DNA from: DROE01 sp964569865
GTDB lineage: Bacteria; Pseudomonadota; Alphaproteobacteria; Rhizobiales; Devosiaceae
Assembly (NCBI GenBank): GCA_964569865.1
Contig: CAZMVQ010000002.1
Location: forward strand, 7,025 to 71,024
Reading direction: 5' to 3'
DNA length: 64,000 bases
Under the pieces are notes generated by a model. The model searched no databases. It had not been told where the DNA came from and saw only the letters and a list, made by a program, of their open reading frames with translations. A program made the position numbers and the translations under genes. The first letter of the stretch is position 1, and each line of letters starts with the position of its first letter. Shown piece after piece: positions 44,104-53,112 of this stretch.

Positions 44104-45475
44104 AGCGCAACGCCTCCACCGGATCATAACGCGCCGCACGCAGGGCCGGATATAGGGTGGCTAAAAATGTCAGCATTAGAGAAAGGCCAATCACCAGACC
44201 AACTTCATAAGGATCAATTCTGGTTGGCAGGGCCGAGAGAAAGAATATTTCAGGGGGGAATATAACAATTCCAAAAATATCAGAAAGCCAAACCCTTATG
44301 GTTTCTGCATTTAAAGCCAGAACAAACCCGACCATGGCACCGAGCAAAGTGCCCAAAAACCCAATCGCTGCCCCGGTGATAAAAAACACCCGCATAATGG
44401 AGCCACGTGTGGCGCCCATAGTGCGCAAAATTGCGATATCTGCCGCCTTGTCCTTAACCAGCATTACCAACGAAGAAATTATGTTAAACGCGGCCACAAC
44501 CACGATCATCGAGAGAATGACAAACATCACCACCCGTTCTACTTGTAGCGCTGAAAAGAATGTGGCGTTTCGCTGCTTCCAGTCGGTAAGGAGTAGCGGC
44601 CTTTCAATTTCGGTGTAAAGTTTTTCACGCATAGCGTCGGTATCATCGGGATCGGTAATAAATATTTCTATGGCTGATACTCTTGTTATGCGCTCATAGG
44701 CGGCATCGATTTCTTCATCTGTGGCATCAATTGCAATCGGACCTATACCGGGGCGCAAAACATCTTCAAACATTTTGAAATATCTCTGGGCAGGCTCCAA
44801 CGGCATAAAGACAAACAGACTGTCAAATTCCACCATGCCCAGATTAAAAATCACATTTACCGGATAGGATCGAATTTGCGGAGTAGTGCCAAAGGGAGTT
44901 TTTGAGCCATCGGGATTGATCAAAGTCAGCGTATCGCCAATGGTAATGCCCAATTGTCGGGCCAGACCAATGCCAATGGCCACTCCATTGCTTTGATCCC
45001 ATTGATCCCAACCACCAAAATGCACACTTTTGGACAGAAGGGGCAGTTTTGAAATTGTGGCAAAATCCATACCCCGAACACGAACACCCGAAGAATTTCC
45101 GCCGGCTGAGGCGGAACCGGTGGCCAGTGCCTGCCCTTCAACAAAAGCAATGGCAGTTTCTACCCCATCGATATTTTCAATTTTTACCACAAGTTCTTCA
45201 AAATCGGTGAATTCCGTCTCGATGGGAATCGCAGAAAAATGCCCGTTCAGGCCAAGGATTTTTGATAATAATTCAGCGCGAAAACCATTCATCACTGACA
45301 TGACGACAATCAGGGTCGCAACCCCGATAGCAACCCCGGTCAGGGTTAAACCGGCAATCACCGAGATAAAGGTATCTTTGCGGCGCGAACGTAAATATCT
45401 GGAAGCCAGCATCCATTCGAAGCGGGAAAATGGTATGGTATTTTTTCCCGTTTGCAGTTTTGAAGAATTGCTCAA
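44096..45475 (-). CDS. lolC: Lipoprotein-releasing ABC transporter permease (LolC/LolE, probably LolF type)
   Basis: 459 residues. One N-terminal transmembrane helix after FEWMLASRYLRSRR (with ISVIAGLTLTGVAIGVATLIVVM), a large periplasmic MacB-like domain (about 85-310) and three C-terminal helices (VMFVILSMIVVVAAFNIISS and onward) match the family. Only one permease gene is present beside lolD, as expected for the homodimeric LolF-type system of alphaproteobacteria rather than separate LolC and LolE. The start overlaps the proS stop by four bases. Confidence 0.93.
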   Translation of the reverse strand: MSNSSKLQTGKNTIPFSRFEWMLASRYLRSRRKDTFISVIAGLTLTGVAIGVATLIVVMSVMNGFRAELLSKILGLNGHFSAIPIETEFTDFEELVVKIENIDGVETAIAFVEGQALATGSASAGGNSSGVRVRGMDFATISKLPLLSKSVHFGGWDQWDQSNGVAIGIGLARQLGITIGDTLTLINPDGSKTPFGTTPQIRSYPVNVIFNLGMVEFDSLFVFMPLEPAQRYFKMFEDVLRPGIGPIAIDATDEEIDAAYERITRVSAIEIFITDPDDTDAMREKLYTEIERPLLLTDWKQRNATFFSALQVERVVMFVILSMIVVVAAFNIISSLVMLVKDKAADIAILRTMGATRGSIMRVFFITGAAIGFLGTLLGAMVGFVLALNAETIRVWLSDIFGIVIFPPEIFFLSALPTRIDPYEVGLVIGLSLMLTFLATLYPALRAARYDPVEALRYE

Positions 45476-46821
45476 ATTGTGTCCCGCCGTTCCGGTTCAA
45501 TTATGTCTTTGAGATATTGAACAGCTTTTTCAATGGGCATGGTTTCGCGTTCGCCGGTTTTGCGGTTTTTAATCTCTGCCTCACCGGATTTTGCTCCGCG
45601 TGGACCAATAATTAATTGAAAAGGAATACCAACCAGATCAGCATTGGCAAATTTGCCCCCTGCTCCGCCACTGGTATCATCATAAAGCACATCAAGCCCG
45701 GCCGTCTGCAACTCACCATAGAGCCTATCGCATGTTTTAGAACATAGCTCGTCCGCTGCCTTGAGATTGATTAAAATCACTTCAAACGGAGCAACGCTTA
45801 CCGGCCAGACAATGCCGTTCTCATCATGAAATGCTTCAATCAATGCCGGAACTAATCTGGTAAGCCCAATTCCATAGGAGCCGGAATGTACCGCAACATC
45901 TTTGCCATCAGCTTTTGTAACATTGGCATTCATTTCAGTTGAATATTTGGAGCCAAAATAAAACAATTGACCCACTTCAATTCCACGCGCTGCAATGCGT
46001 CGTTCTTCAGGTACTTTTTGTTCAAACTCCTCCATATCCACCATATCTTCGGTGGCCGCATATGGAGTTGTCCATTCGTCAACAATTGCGCTCAAATCGC
46101 CTTTAAAATCTGTGTCTCTGGCGGGAATTGGTTTTTGAAGAATGTCCTTGTCGCAAAATACAGCGCTCTCACCGGTATCGGCAAGTACGATAAATTCATG
46201 ACTGAGATCGCCCCCGATAGGCCCGGTTTCAGCCCGCATGGGAATTGCCGTCAAACCCATGCGAAAATAGGTGCGCAAATAGGCAACAAACATACGCTGA
46301 TAGGTTTTTTCCGCCGCTTCCTGATTAATATCAAAGGAATAGGCATCCTTCATCAAAAATTCCCGACTGCGCATGGTGCCAAAACGAGGGCGGATTTCAT
46401 CGCGGAATTTCCATTGAATATGATACAGATTCAGCGGCAATTCCTTATAGGAGCGCACATAGGAGCGAAAAATATCAGTGATCATTTCTTCATTGGTCGG
46501 ACCAAACAACAATTCACGATCATGGCGATCGGTTATGCGCAACATTTCTTTGCCAAAAGCATCATAACGTGAGCTTTCGCGCCACAGCTCAGCGGGCTGA
46601 ATTGTGGGCATCAGCATTTGAATGGCCCCTGCCCGGTTTTGCTCTTGCTCAATGATAGTCTGAATTTTTCGCAAAACCTTATAACCAAGCGGCAACCAGG
46701 AATATAGCCCGGCTGCTTGCTGTTTAATCATGCCGGCGCGCAGCATCAGGCGATGGGAAACAATTTCTGCTTCTTTGGGCTCTTCTTTTAGGGTGGGAAG
46801 AAAATAGTTGGTTAGGCGCAT
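45472..46821 (-). CDS. proS: Proline--tRNA ligase, short alphaproteobacterial type
   Basis: 449 residues, class II synthetase. Motif 1 and surroundings read MLMPTIQPAELWRESSRYD. Motif 2 is FRDEIRPRFGTMRSREFLMKD (Arg-containing loop), and motif 3 is YGIGLTRLVPALIE. The anticodon-binding domain fills the last 110 residues (VILINLKAADE onward). The inserted editing domain of the longer bacterial ProS is absent, which is characteristic of alphaproteobacteria; a free-standing YbaK/ProX-type deacylase usually compensates. It begins the proS-lolC-lolD transcript. Confidence 0.96.
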   Translation of the reverse strand: MRLTNYFLPTLKEEPKEAEIVSHRLMLRAGMIKQQAAGLYSWLPLGYKVLRKIQTIIEQEQNRAGAIQMLMPTIQPAELWRESSRYDAFGKEMLRITDRHDRELLFGPTNEEMITDIFRSYVRSYKELPLNLYHIQWKFRDEIRPRFGTMRSREFLMKDAYSFDINQEAAEKTYQRMFVAYLRTYFRMGLTAIPMRAETGPIGGDLSHEFIVLADTGESAVFCDKDILQKPIPARDTDFKGDLSAIVDEWTTPYAATEDMVDMEEFEQKVPEERRIAARGIEVGQLFYFGSKYSTEMNANVTKADGKDVAVHSGSYGIGLTRLVPALIEAFHDENGIVWPVSVAPFEVILINLKAADELCSKTCDRLYGELQTAGLDVLYDDTSGGAGGKFANADLVGIPFQLIIGPRGAKSGEAEIKNRKTGERETMPIEKAVQYLKDIIEPERRDTI

Positions 46822-46922
46822 ATCTAATTTAACTCCGACTCATTCGTTCTATTATGCCAGCAATCTTTTATGCCAGCCCCATTGGGTTGGTGTCCAGCAT
46901 TACCATTTCTTCTTCATAAATT

Positions 46923-47159
46923 TTGATAAAATCTTTTCCGGCCGAGTATCAATTTTTCAATCCAAAACATTGTTGTTCAAATTTTTTTGATGACATGGGG
47001 AGATAAACTTGATAGGAAAGCATCAATATAAACGAGGCGACACCATGTCGCCGAGCGCTGACAAGTCTTGGGAGGGACGTTAAAGAAAATCCCTTTAGGG
47101 TTTTAATTTGACGGATTGTCGCGAAACTAATTCACAGGGCTTAGTGCCCTGTTTTTTTT
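46923..47159 (+). ncRNA. Candidate small RNA or micro-ORF transcript in the proS-DUF1467 spacer
   Basis: The neighbours on both sides are minus-strand genes, yet a strong plus-strand terminator ends at 47159. Within the preceding 200 bases are a perfect hairpin GGCGACA-CCA-TGTCGCC (47036-47052) and an AAAAT-CCC/AGGG-TTTT hairpin (47086-47104). A frame from TTG 47009 to TAA 47083, preceded by GGGGAG, could encode 24 residues (MIGKHQYKRGDTMSPSADKS then WEGR). A loose promoter is TTGATA (46923-46928) with TATCAA 18 bases on. No known RNA family was recognised and the 5' end is a guess. The interval 46822-46922 holds only the likely proS promoter. Confidence 0.4.
47135..47159 (+). terminator. Rho-independent terminator on the plus strand
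   Basis: CAGGGC-TTAGT-GCCCTG followed by eight T (47152-47159). On the minus strand there is no T-tract after the hairpin, so it does not terminate the DUF1467/rnj transcript; it must end a plus-strand RNA. Confidence 0.85.
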
Positions 47160-47252
47160 GGGTTTTTCCTAAGTTTATTTATAAGTATTTCGCTTGAAAC
47201 AGCCTGTTTTTGGTAGTTGGCAACCAACGCCATTTTTCGGTGCCGGTATCCA

Positions 47253-47610
47253 TCAATACCAGTATTNNNNNNNNNNNNNNNNNNNNNNNNNNNNNNNNNN
47301 NNNNNNNNNNNNNNNNNNNNNNNNNNNNNNNNNNNNNNNNNNNNNNNNNNNNNNNNNNNNNNNNNNAATACCAGTATTCTTGAAGAACGGGGTTGGAAAT
47401 GGCCCACATCAACAATCCCAAAACAATCGCCGATACAATTGTTGTGGCAACAGCCTTCTGGCGAATTTTTGACAATACCGGTGAGCCCGGCTCAGTTCCG
47501 GGAGTAATTTCGCCAACATCTGATTGATTTTCAACTCCAAACGGCAAAATTAAAAACAGACAAGTCCACCAGACAACTACATATACCGCGAATAAAGAGG
47601 GCCAAGCCAT
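47253..47610 (-). CDS. DUF1467 family membrane protein (contains assembly gap)
   Basis: A small protein with two transmembrane helices (PSLFAVYVVVWWTCLFLIL and TIVSAIVLGLLMWAI) separated by a polar loop with PGTEPGSP. The opening and the PFGV motif after helix 1 match DUF1467, a family of unknown function found beside RNase J in rhizobia. The gap at 47267-47366 is flanked by a 12-base duplication. Merging it gives ...NPVLQEYWY and an immediate stop (47255-47253), 81 residues in total, a normal family length. It starts 15 bases after the rnj stop. Confidence 0.8.
47267..47366. other. Assembly gap (100 N) in the DUF1467 gene
   Basis: Flanked by AATACCAGTATT on both sides (47255-47266 and 47367-47378). 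Collapsing it gives a natural gene end. Confidence 0.95.
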
Positions 47611-47624
47611 TTTAATAAACCAAT

Positions 47625-49289
47625 CTAAATTTGATGCAAAAGAATAGTAACGTTGGGTTTTCGGCCCCACCAGCTGTTAAGTTCACCCCTCACTGCGCGA
47701 CGCAGGGCTTCCCCCAGCGCATCAGGATTGCGTTTGAGCTTTTTAGACATGCCCGAAAACACACCGTTTATTGCCTGTTCCGCGACATCTTCAGCACCGG
47801 CAGCACCATCTTTTAGATCGGGCAATCCTTCGATAATAATTTTTGGCGAACCGCGCATTTTACCTTCCCGATCGATGCAAATTGAAACAACGGCAATTCC
47901 GGCAAAGGAAAGGCGTTTTCGGCCCCGTACTCCGCTTTGGTCCGGTGTGCAAAGAATATCTGCATCAAGATATAGCTGAGCAACCGGAACCTCCATGCGC
48001 GAAATCTGAGGATCTGGGAATAATTGTACCATGTCACCGTTTCTGGCTTCAATCACATTTTCGATTTTATGCTCGCGGCCAAGCGCCGCATGGGCAACCA
48101 GATGTGCAGGTTCTCCATGCACAGGCAATAATACCGATGGTTTGAGCCATGAATAAAGTTTTGCCAGTTCTTCGCGTCTTGGATGCCCTGTAACATGCAC
48201 CAGCTCGTCAGAATTGGTTATAACCTTAACCCCCATATCAATGAGGCGGTTTTGAATATCGATTACTTCGCGCTCATTGCCCGGAATTGCCCATGAGGAA
48301 AAAATCATCAGATCGTCACGATCAAGGGAAATCGCCGGATGACTAGCTTTAGAAATTCTGGCCAGCGCCGCCCTCGGCTCACCCTGAGACCCCGTACATA
48401 AAAGCACGGTTTTTTTGCGTGGAAGATGTTTGAATGAATCATGATCCAAAAACGGCTCGATGCCTTCAAGCAAATTCAATTCGCGGGCAATTGTTGCGAT
48501 GCGATGCATGGAGCGGCCAGAAAGCACCACCTGACGGCCAGCTTTTTGCGCAGCTTTGGCCACCGAAATCATGCGGCCCAGATTGGAGGCAAAACTGGTG
48601 ACGATCACCCGATGGGGAGCTTCTGAGATCAGACGTTCAAGATTTTTCGCGATTTCGCGCTCGGTCGGGCTGGTGCCATCCTTAAGGGCGTTGGTGCTAT
48701 CGCACACCAGAGCCAAAGGAGCTTTTATAGCTCCAATTTTCTTGAATCTCTTTTCATCCGTAGGGTCGCCGGAAACCGGGTTGTCTTCCAACTTCCAATC
48801 ACCCGTATGCACTACATTGCCAATTTCTGTTGAAATTAACAGCGCACAACTTTGCGGTATGGAGTGGGCAACATTTATCGCCTCAACGGAAAAGGGGCCA
48901 ATATCAAACGGCTCACCGGGGGTAAAAATCTTGATATCAATATTTTCAACTATCCCCTCCATGGCCCGTTTTGCCTTGAGCATGGCGCTGGCAAATTGAG
49001 TTGCATAAACCGGACGATCAAATGAGGGCCACAAATCAAGCACAGCACCATAGTGATCCTCATGGGAGTGGGTGAGAACAAGACCAACCACGTTTTCGCC
49101 CTGCTCTTCTAAAAACTCCGGATCAGCCATAATCAGATCAATGCCCGGCTGCTCGGGGCCACCAAAGGTAACTCCGCAATCAACTACCAGCCACTTGCGA
49201 TTATTTTGCGGGCCAAAACCATAGGCCGCCATGTTCATGCCGATTTCACCGACACCACCAAGGGGCAAAAACACCAATTCTTTTGTCAT
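47625..49289 (-). CDS. rnj: Ribonuclease J
   Basis: 554 residues, beta-CASP metallo-beta-lactamase RNase with endonuclease and 5'-3' exonuclease activity, taking part in rRNA maturation and mRNA decay. Zinc ligands are in LTHSHEDHYGAVLDL (HxHxDH), with HTGDWKLE (Asp) later. Beta-CASP motifs include VTSFASNLGRM, LLCTGSQGEPRAAL, VHVTGHPRREEL and LLPVHGEP. The C-terminal domain (from about 450) is shared by the alphaproteobacterial enzymes. It lies between birA and DUF1467 at the tail of the nuo run. Confidence 0.96.
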   Translation of the reverse strand: MTKELVFLPLGGVGEIGMNMAAYGFGPQNNRKWLVVDCGVTFGGPEQPGIDLIMADPEFLEEQGENVVGLVLTHSHEDHYGAVLDLWPSFDRPVYATQFASAMLKAKRAMEGIVENIDIKIFTPGEPFDIGPFSVEAINVAHSIPQSCALLISTEIGNVVHTGDWKLEDNPVSGDPTDEKRFKKIGAIKAPLALVCDSTNALKDGTSPTEREIAKNLERLISEAPHRVIVTSFASNLGRMISVAKAAQKAGRQVVLSGRSMHRIATIARELNLLEGIEPFLDHDSFKHLPRKKTVLLCTGSQGEPRAALARISKASHPAISLDRDDLMIFSSWAIPGNEREVIDIQNRLIDMGVKVITNSDELVHVTGHPRREELAKLYSWLKPSVLLPVHGEPAHLVAHAALGREHKIENVIEARNGDMVQLFPDPQISRMEVPVAQLYLDADILCTPDQSGVRGRKRLSFAGIAVVSICIDREGKMRGSPKIIIEGLPDLKDGAAGAEDVAEQAINGVFSGMSKKLKRNPDALGEALRRAVRGELNSWWGRKPNVTILLHQI

Positions 49290-49326
49290 ATTTCTTTACC
49301 TCTTATGCCGCCGCTGCAATTAATTT

Positions 49327-50136
49327 TTAAGATTTCATTCCGGTTTCGAAATTCACATCACCGGCACTGACATAGATTGTTTTGTTATTTTCCTGCAACA
49401 AAACCAAGCGTCCGGTGTCGTCTATATCGCAAAAAATCCCGCTTAGAATTTTTCCCGATTGATTTACATTAATAGAATTGCCAATTCCAAAGGCTCTATT
49501 GCGCCACTGCGATAACACTTCTTTTGATCCACGCCCATAGTCCCAAAGGGAAAATTTTTGATGCCAGCTATCACTTAGGGCCGCAAAAAGAGATTGTTCA
49601 GTTACATTAGCCCCAGATTGGCAAATGGAACTTACAGGATAGGCAATTCCTTTTGGAGCATTTTTTATGTTCACGCCAAAGCCGATAATGATTGCGCAGC
49701 TTCCATCGCCAAGCATTTGCGCTTCGATTAAAATTCCAGCCAGTTTGCCCCCAAAAAAGAGCAAATCATTGGGCCATTTTAATTTTAGATTTTTTTTAGA
49801 TTTTTCACCCAGGATTTCATCAATGGCATCAGCAAGAGCAATGGCGGCAACAAAACTTAAAATTTGCAATGATTGAGCCTGCTTTGGCAAAATCTGCAAC
49901 AGCGATGCGGTAAGGTTTCCCTTTTCAGATAGCCATGTGCGCCCCAACCTGCCCCGGCCTTTGCTCTGTTGATCGGCAACAAACCATATACCGTCATTGT
50001 TGTTTGAAGAGGCGTCACCTGCAAATTCAGCAACATGATCCAGAGCCAACTGATTGGTAGACGGCGTAGTTTTAACATGCTCCAGCCGATAGCTCGCCAA
50101 AGCTGCTTTGGGTCCAAGAGCAAAATTGTCTATCAC
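49327..50136 (-). CDS. birA: Biotin--[acetyl-CoA-carboxylase] ligase
   Basis: 269 residues. It attaches biotin to the carboxyl carrier protein of acetyl-CoA carboxylase. The biotin-AMP loop is KGRGRLGRTW, the catalytic Lys region is LKWPNDLLFFGGKLAGILIEA, and the C-terminal cap is short. There is no N-terminal helix-turn-helix, so this is the non-regulatory ligase. It starts 12 bases after nuoN; a nuoN-birA-rnj order is widespread in alphaproteobacteria. Confidence 0.93.
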   Translation of the reverse strand: MIDNFALGPKAALASYRLEHVKTTPSTNQLALDHVAEFAGDASSNNNDGIWFVADQQSKGRGRLGRTWLSEKGNLTASLLQILPKQAQSLQILSFVAAIALADAIDEILGEKSKKNLKLKWPNDLLFFGGKLAGILIEAQMLGDGSCAIIIGFGVNIKNAPKGIAYPVSSICQSGANVTEQSLFAALSDSWHQKFSLWDYGRGSKEVLSQWRNRAFGIGNSINVNQSGKILSGIFCDIDDTGRLVLLQENNKTIYVSAGDVNFETGMKS

Positions 50137-50148
50137 CTAAAACGCTCG

Positions 50149-51591
50149 CTAGAACAGGGAAAGAGTTGCAAAATTTGCCGCATCAACTAGAGGACTGCCA
50201 ACGGTTAAAAAGTACGAAGCAACCAAAAATCCGGTGATGGCCATAACAAATCCCAGCTCACCGGGGATTTTTGCAAATTCGTTCTTCGGCTCATCAAAAT
50301 ACATGATTTTGCAAATGCGCAGATAATAAAAGGCGCTTATGGCACTGGCAAAAACCCCGATAATCGCGAGCGCAAAAAGCTCTGCTTCGATCGCCGCCAG
50401 AAAAACATGCCATTTGGCAAAGAAACCGGCCAGTGGTGGCAAACCAATAAGCGAGAACATCATAATAGCCATGGTAGCTGCAACATAGGGACGGGTTTTT
50501 GCCAACCCTGCCAGATCTGAAATATTCTCCACATAGCCAGCGCTGCTTTTCAGCGAAAGAATACAGGCAAACAGGCCAACATTGGTGGTCAGGTAAATGG
50601 CCATATAAATTGCCACCCCTTCAACACCCACCTGTGAGCCGGCGCTCAAACCAACCAGAGCAAAGCCCATATGACCGATGGATGAATAGGCAATCAGGCG
50701 CTTGAGGTTTTTTTGGCCAATTCCCGCAAATGCCGCCAGCACCATCGAAGCAAGCGAGAGGAAAATAACAATCTGCTGCCAGTCTCTGGTCAGCGGCTCA
50801 AAGCTGTCAGTTACCAAACGGATCAGCAAAGCCATGGCAGCGACTTTTGGCGCGGTGGCAAAAAATGCGGTGATCGGAGTGGGTGCGCCCTCATAAACAT
50901 CAGGCGTCCACATATGAAACGGCACGGCGGAAATCTTAAACGCAATGCCGGCCAGCAAAAAGGCCAGACCAAATATTACCCCGACCGAACGATCGCCCAA
51001 GAGTATAACTTCGGCAATTTTATCAAGCTGGGTCTGGCCGGTAAAACCATAAATCAGCGATGCGCCATAAAGCAGCATGCCCGATGAAAGCGCGCCCAAG
51101 ACAAAATATTTCAATCCCGCTTCGGTTGCTGCCGCATTGTCGCGTCGCATGGCCGCCAGAACATAAAGCGAGAGGGCCTGCAATTCTATGCCAATATAGA
51201 GCACCATCAAATCATTGGCGGAAACCATGATCATCATGCCAAGGGTGGCCAATATAACCAGCACTGAATATTCGGACTTTGCCAAACCATTGTCGGCGGC
51301 GCTGGAAACAGAAAGTACCAAAGCCAAGGCCGAGCCAACCAGCACAAGAACCTTCATATAACGGGCAAAATCATCTTGAATAAAACCGCCGTTAAATAAA
51401 ATACCGGTCTGGGGCTGCATGACAATCAACACTGCCAATGCCAAAAGCAGGCCAATGCTAACACCGGCCAAACGACCGCTGGAATTTTTAATAAACACTC
51501 CAGCCATCAACAAAACCAATGCACTGATCGCCAAAAGCAATTCAGGATAGGCCGGGGCAAGTGCTGCAAAACTGGTCAAATCGGAATTCAT
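50149..51591 (-). CDS. nuoN: NADH-quinone oxidoreductase subunit N
   Basis: 480 residues, about 14 transmembrane helices; an antiporter-like proton-pumping subunit of complex I. Key stretches are MVLYIGIELQALSLYVL (conserved Glu in TM5), KYFVLGALSSGMLLYGASL (TM7 Lys region), FKISAVPFHMWTPDVYEGAPT and KRLIAYSSIGHMGFALVG. It is the last complex I subunit in the operon, nine bases after nuoM. Confidence 0.97.
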   Translation of the reverse strand: MNSDLTSFAALAPAYPELLLAISALVLLMAGVFIKNSSGRLAGVSIGLLLALAVLIVMQPQTGILFNGGFIQDDFARYMKVLVLVGSALALVLSVSSAADNGLAKSEYSVLVILATLGMMIMVSANDLMVLYIGIELQALSLYVLAAMRRDNAAATEAGLKYFVLGALSSGMLLYGASLIYGFTGQTQLDKIAEVILLGDRSVGVIFGLAFLLAGIAFKISAVPFHMWTPDVYEGAPTPITAFFATAPKVAAMALLIRLVTDSFEPLTRDWQQIVIFLSLASMVLAAFAGIGQKNLKRLIAYSSIGHMGFALVGLSAGSQVGVEGVAIYMAIYLTTNVGLFACILSLKSSAGYVENISDLAGLAKTRPYVAATMAIMMFSLIGLPPLAGFFAKWHVFLAAIEAELFALAIIGVFASAISAFYYLRICKIMYFDEPKNEFAKIPGELGFVMAITGFLVASYFLTVGSPLVDAANFATLSLF

Positions 51592-51600
51592 GTTATTCTC

Positions 51601-53112
51601 CTATTGAGCCAGCGCATCAATTGGCAGGGCGCCAATCGTGCTTTGATATTGAGAAATCAGGGCTGTAACCGAGGCTGACGTAGTATCCAGAATCGGAGCC
51701 GGATAAAAGCCGAAAAATATGGTCAGAACAATCAAAGGCAGGATTACTGCCAGTTCCCGACGATCCATATCCATCATGGATTTAAGAGATTCTTTGCTCA
51801 AGGCACCAAATATCACCCGGCGATAAAGCCAAAGCGCATATCCAGCCGAAAGAATAATTGCAAATAGTGCAATAATGGCCACAAGAGTATTAACCTGAAA
51901 AATCCCGATCAGAACCAAAAACTCGCCAACAAAGCCCGAAGTTCCCGGCAGGCCAACATTGGCCATGGTGAAAATCATAAAGGCAGCAGCATAGCGCGGC
52001 ATGCGTTCAACCAAGCCCCCATAGGCCGAGATTTCTCTGGTATGCAGGCGGTCATAGATCACCCCGACGCTAAAAAACAACGCGGCAGAAATTATGCCGT
52101 GGCTGAGCATCTGGAAAATAGCCCCCTGCACTCCATAAATATTGGCCGAAAAAATGCCAATGGTAACAAACCCCATATGGGCCACCGATGAATAGGCAAT
52201 GAGCTTTTTTATATCCTCTTGCACCAAAGCAATCAGCGAGGTGATAATTATCGCGGCAAGGGAAAAGAAGAATACGAAATCGGCAAAATAAAGCGATGCA
52301 TCGGGGAACATGGGCAGAGAAAATCTTAAAAAGCCATAACCACCCATTTTCAACAGGATAGCGGCCAATATCACCGAGCCGCCCGTTGGTGCTTCCACAT
52401 GCGCCTCTGGCAACCAGCGATGCAGCGGCCACATGGGCAGCTTGACTGCAAAGGAGGCAAAAAACGCAATCCATAACCAGAATTGAAGTTCTGGCGAAAA
52501 GTCATATTTTAGCAATTGGCGAATATCTGTTGTACCAGCCTGCCAATACATGGCCATGATCGCCAACAGCATCAGCACCGAGCCGACAAAGGTATAAAAG
52601 AAAAACTTATAGGAGGCCTGAATGCGGTTTTTACCGCCCCAAACGCCAATAATCAGGAACATGGGGATGAGACCGCCCTCGAAAAACACATAGAACATGG
52701 CCAGATCAAGGGTCGAAAACACGCCGATCATCAAGGTTTCAAGGAACAGGAATGCAATCATATATTCGCGCACCCGGACCTTGACCGATCCCCATGCCGA
52801 CAACACAACCAAGGGCATCAAAAACGCGGTGAGCACAATAAACAGGATCGAAATGCCATCAACACCCATGCGATAGCCAATAACATCGCCCATCCAGGCG
52901 ATATCAATCACAAATTGAAAGCCGGGGGTCGAAGGGTCAAACATCGACCACATAAGTAGCGAAAACCCAAAGGTTAGCAGTGTGGTAATAAAAGAAATCC
53001 GGCGAATATTGGTTAGAGAAACACCATCATTGCCCGGAACAATTGCCACGAAAAACGCACCAACAAGCGGCAAAAATGTCAATATCGTCAGTATATTGGA
53101 GGAAATAATCAT
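51601..53112 (-). CDS. nuoM: NADH-quinone oxidoreductase subunit M
   Basis: 503 residues, the second antiporter-like membrane subunit of complex I. The TM5 Glu is in MFYVFFEGGLIPMFLIIG, the TM7 region is ASYKFFFYTFVGSVLMLLA, and AVKLPMWPLHRWLPEAHVEAP and KKLIAYSSVAHMGFVTIGI follow. The N-terminus overlaps the nuoL stop by four bases. Confidence 0.97.
   Translation of the reverse strand: MIISSNILTILTFLPLVGAFFVAIVPGNDGVSLTNIRRISFITTLLTFGFSLLMWSMFDPSTPGFQFVIDIAWMGDVIGYRMGVDGISILFIVLTAFLMPLVVLSAWGSVKVRVREYMIAFLFLETLMIGVFSTLDLAMFYVFFEGGLIPMFLIIGVWGGKNRIQASYKFFFYTFVGSVLMLLAIMAMYWQAGTTDIRQLLKYDFSPELQFWLWIAFFASFAVKLPMWPLHRWLPEAHVEAPTGGSVILAAILLKMGGYGFLRFSLPMFPDASLYFADFVFFFSLAAIIITSLIALVQEDIKKLIAYSSVAHMGFVTIGIFSANIYGVQGAIFQMLSHGIISAALFFSVGVIYDRLHTREISAYGGLVERMPRYAAAFMIFTMANVGLPGTSGFVGEFLVLIGIFQVNTLVAIIALFAIILSAGYALWLYRRVIFGALSKESLKSMMDMDRRELAVILPLIVLTIFFGFYPAPILDTTSASVTALISQYQSTIGALPIDALAQ

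Noticed and set aside
47135..47159. Terminator for the DUF1467/rnj transcript.
   Set aside because: The T-tract is on the plus strand only; the minus-strand transcript would have no U-run after the hairpin.
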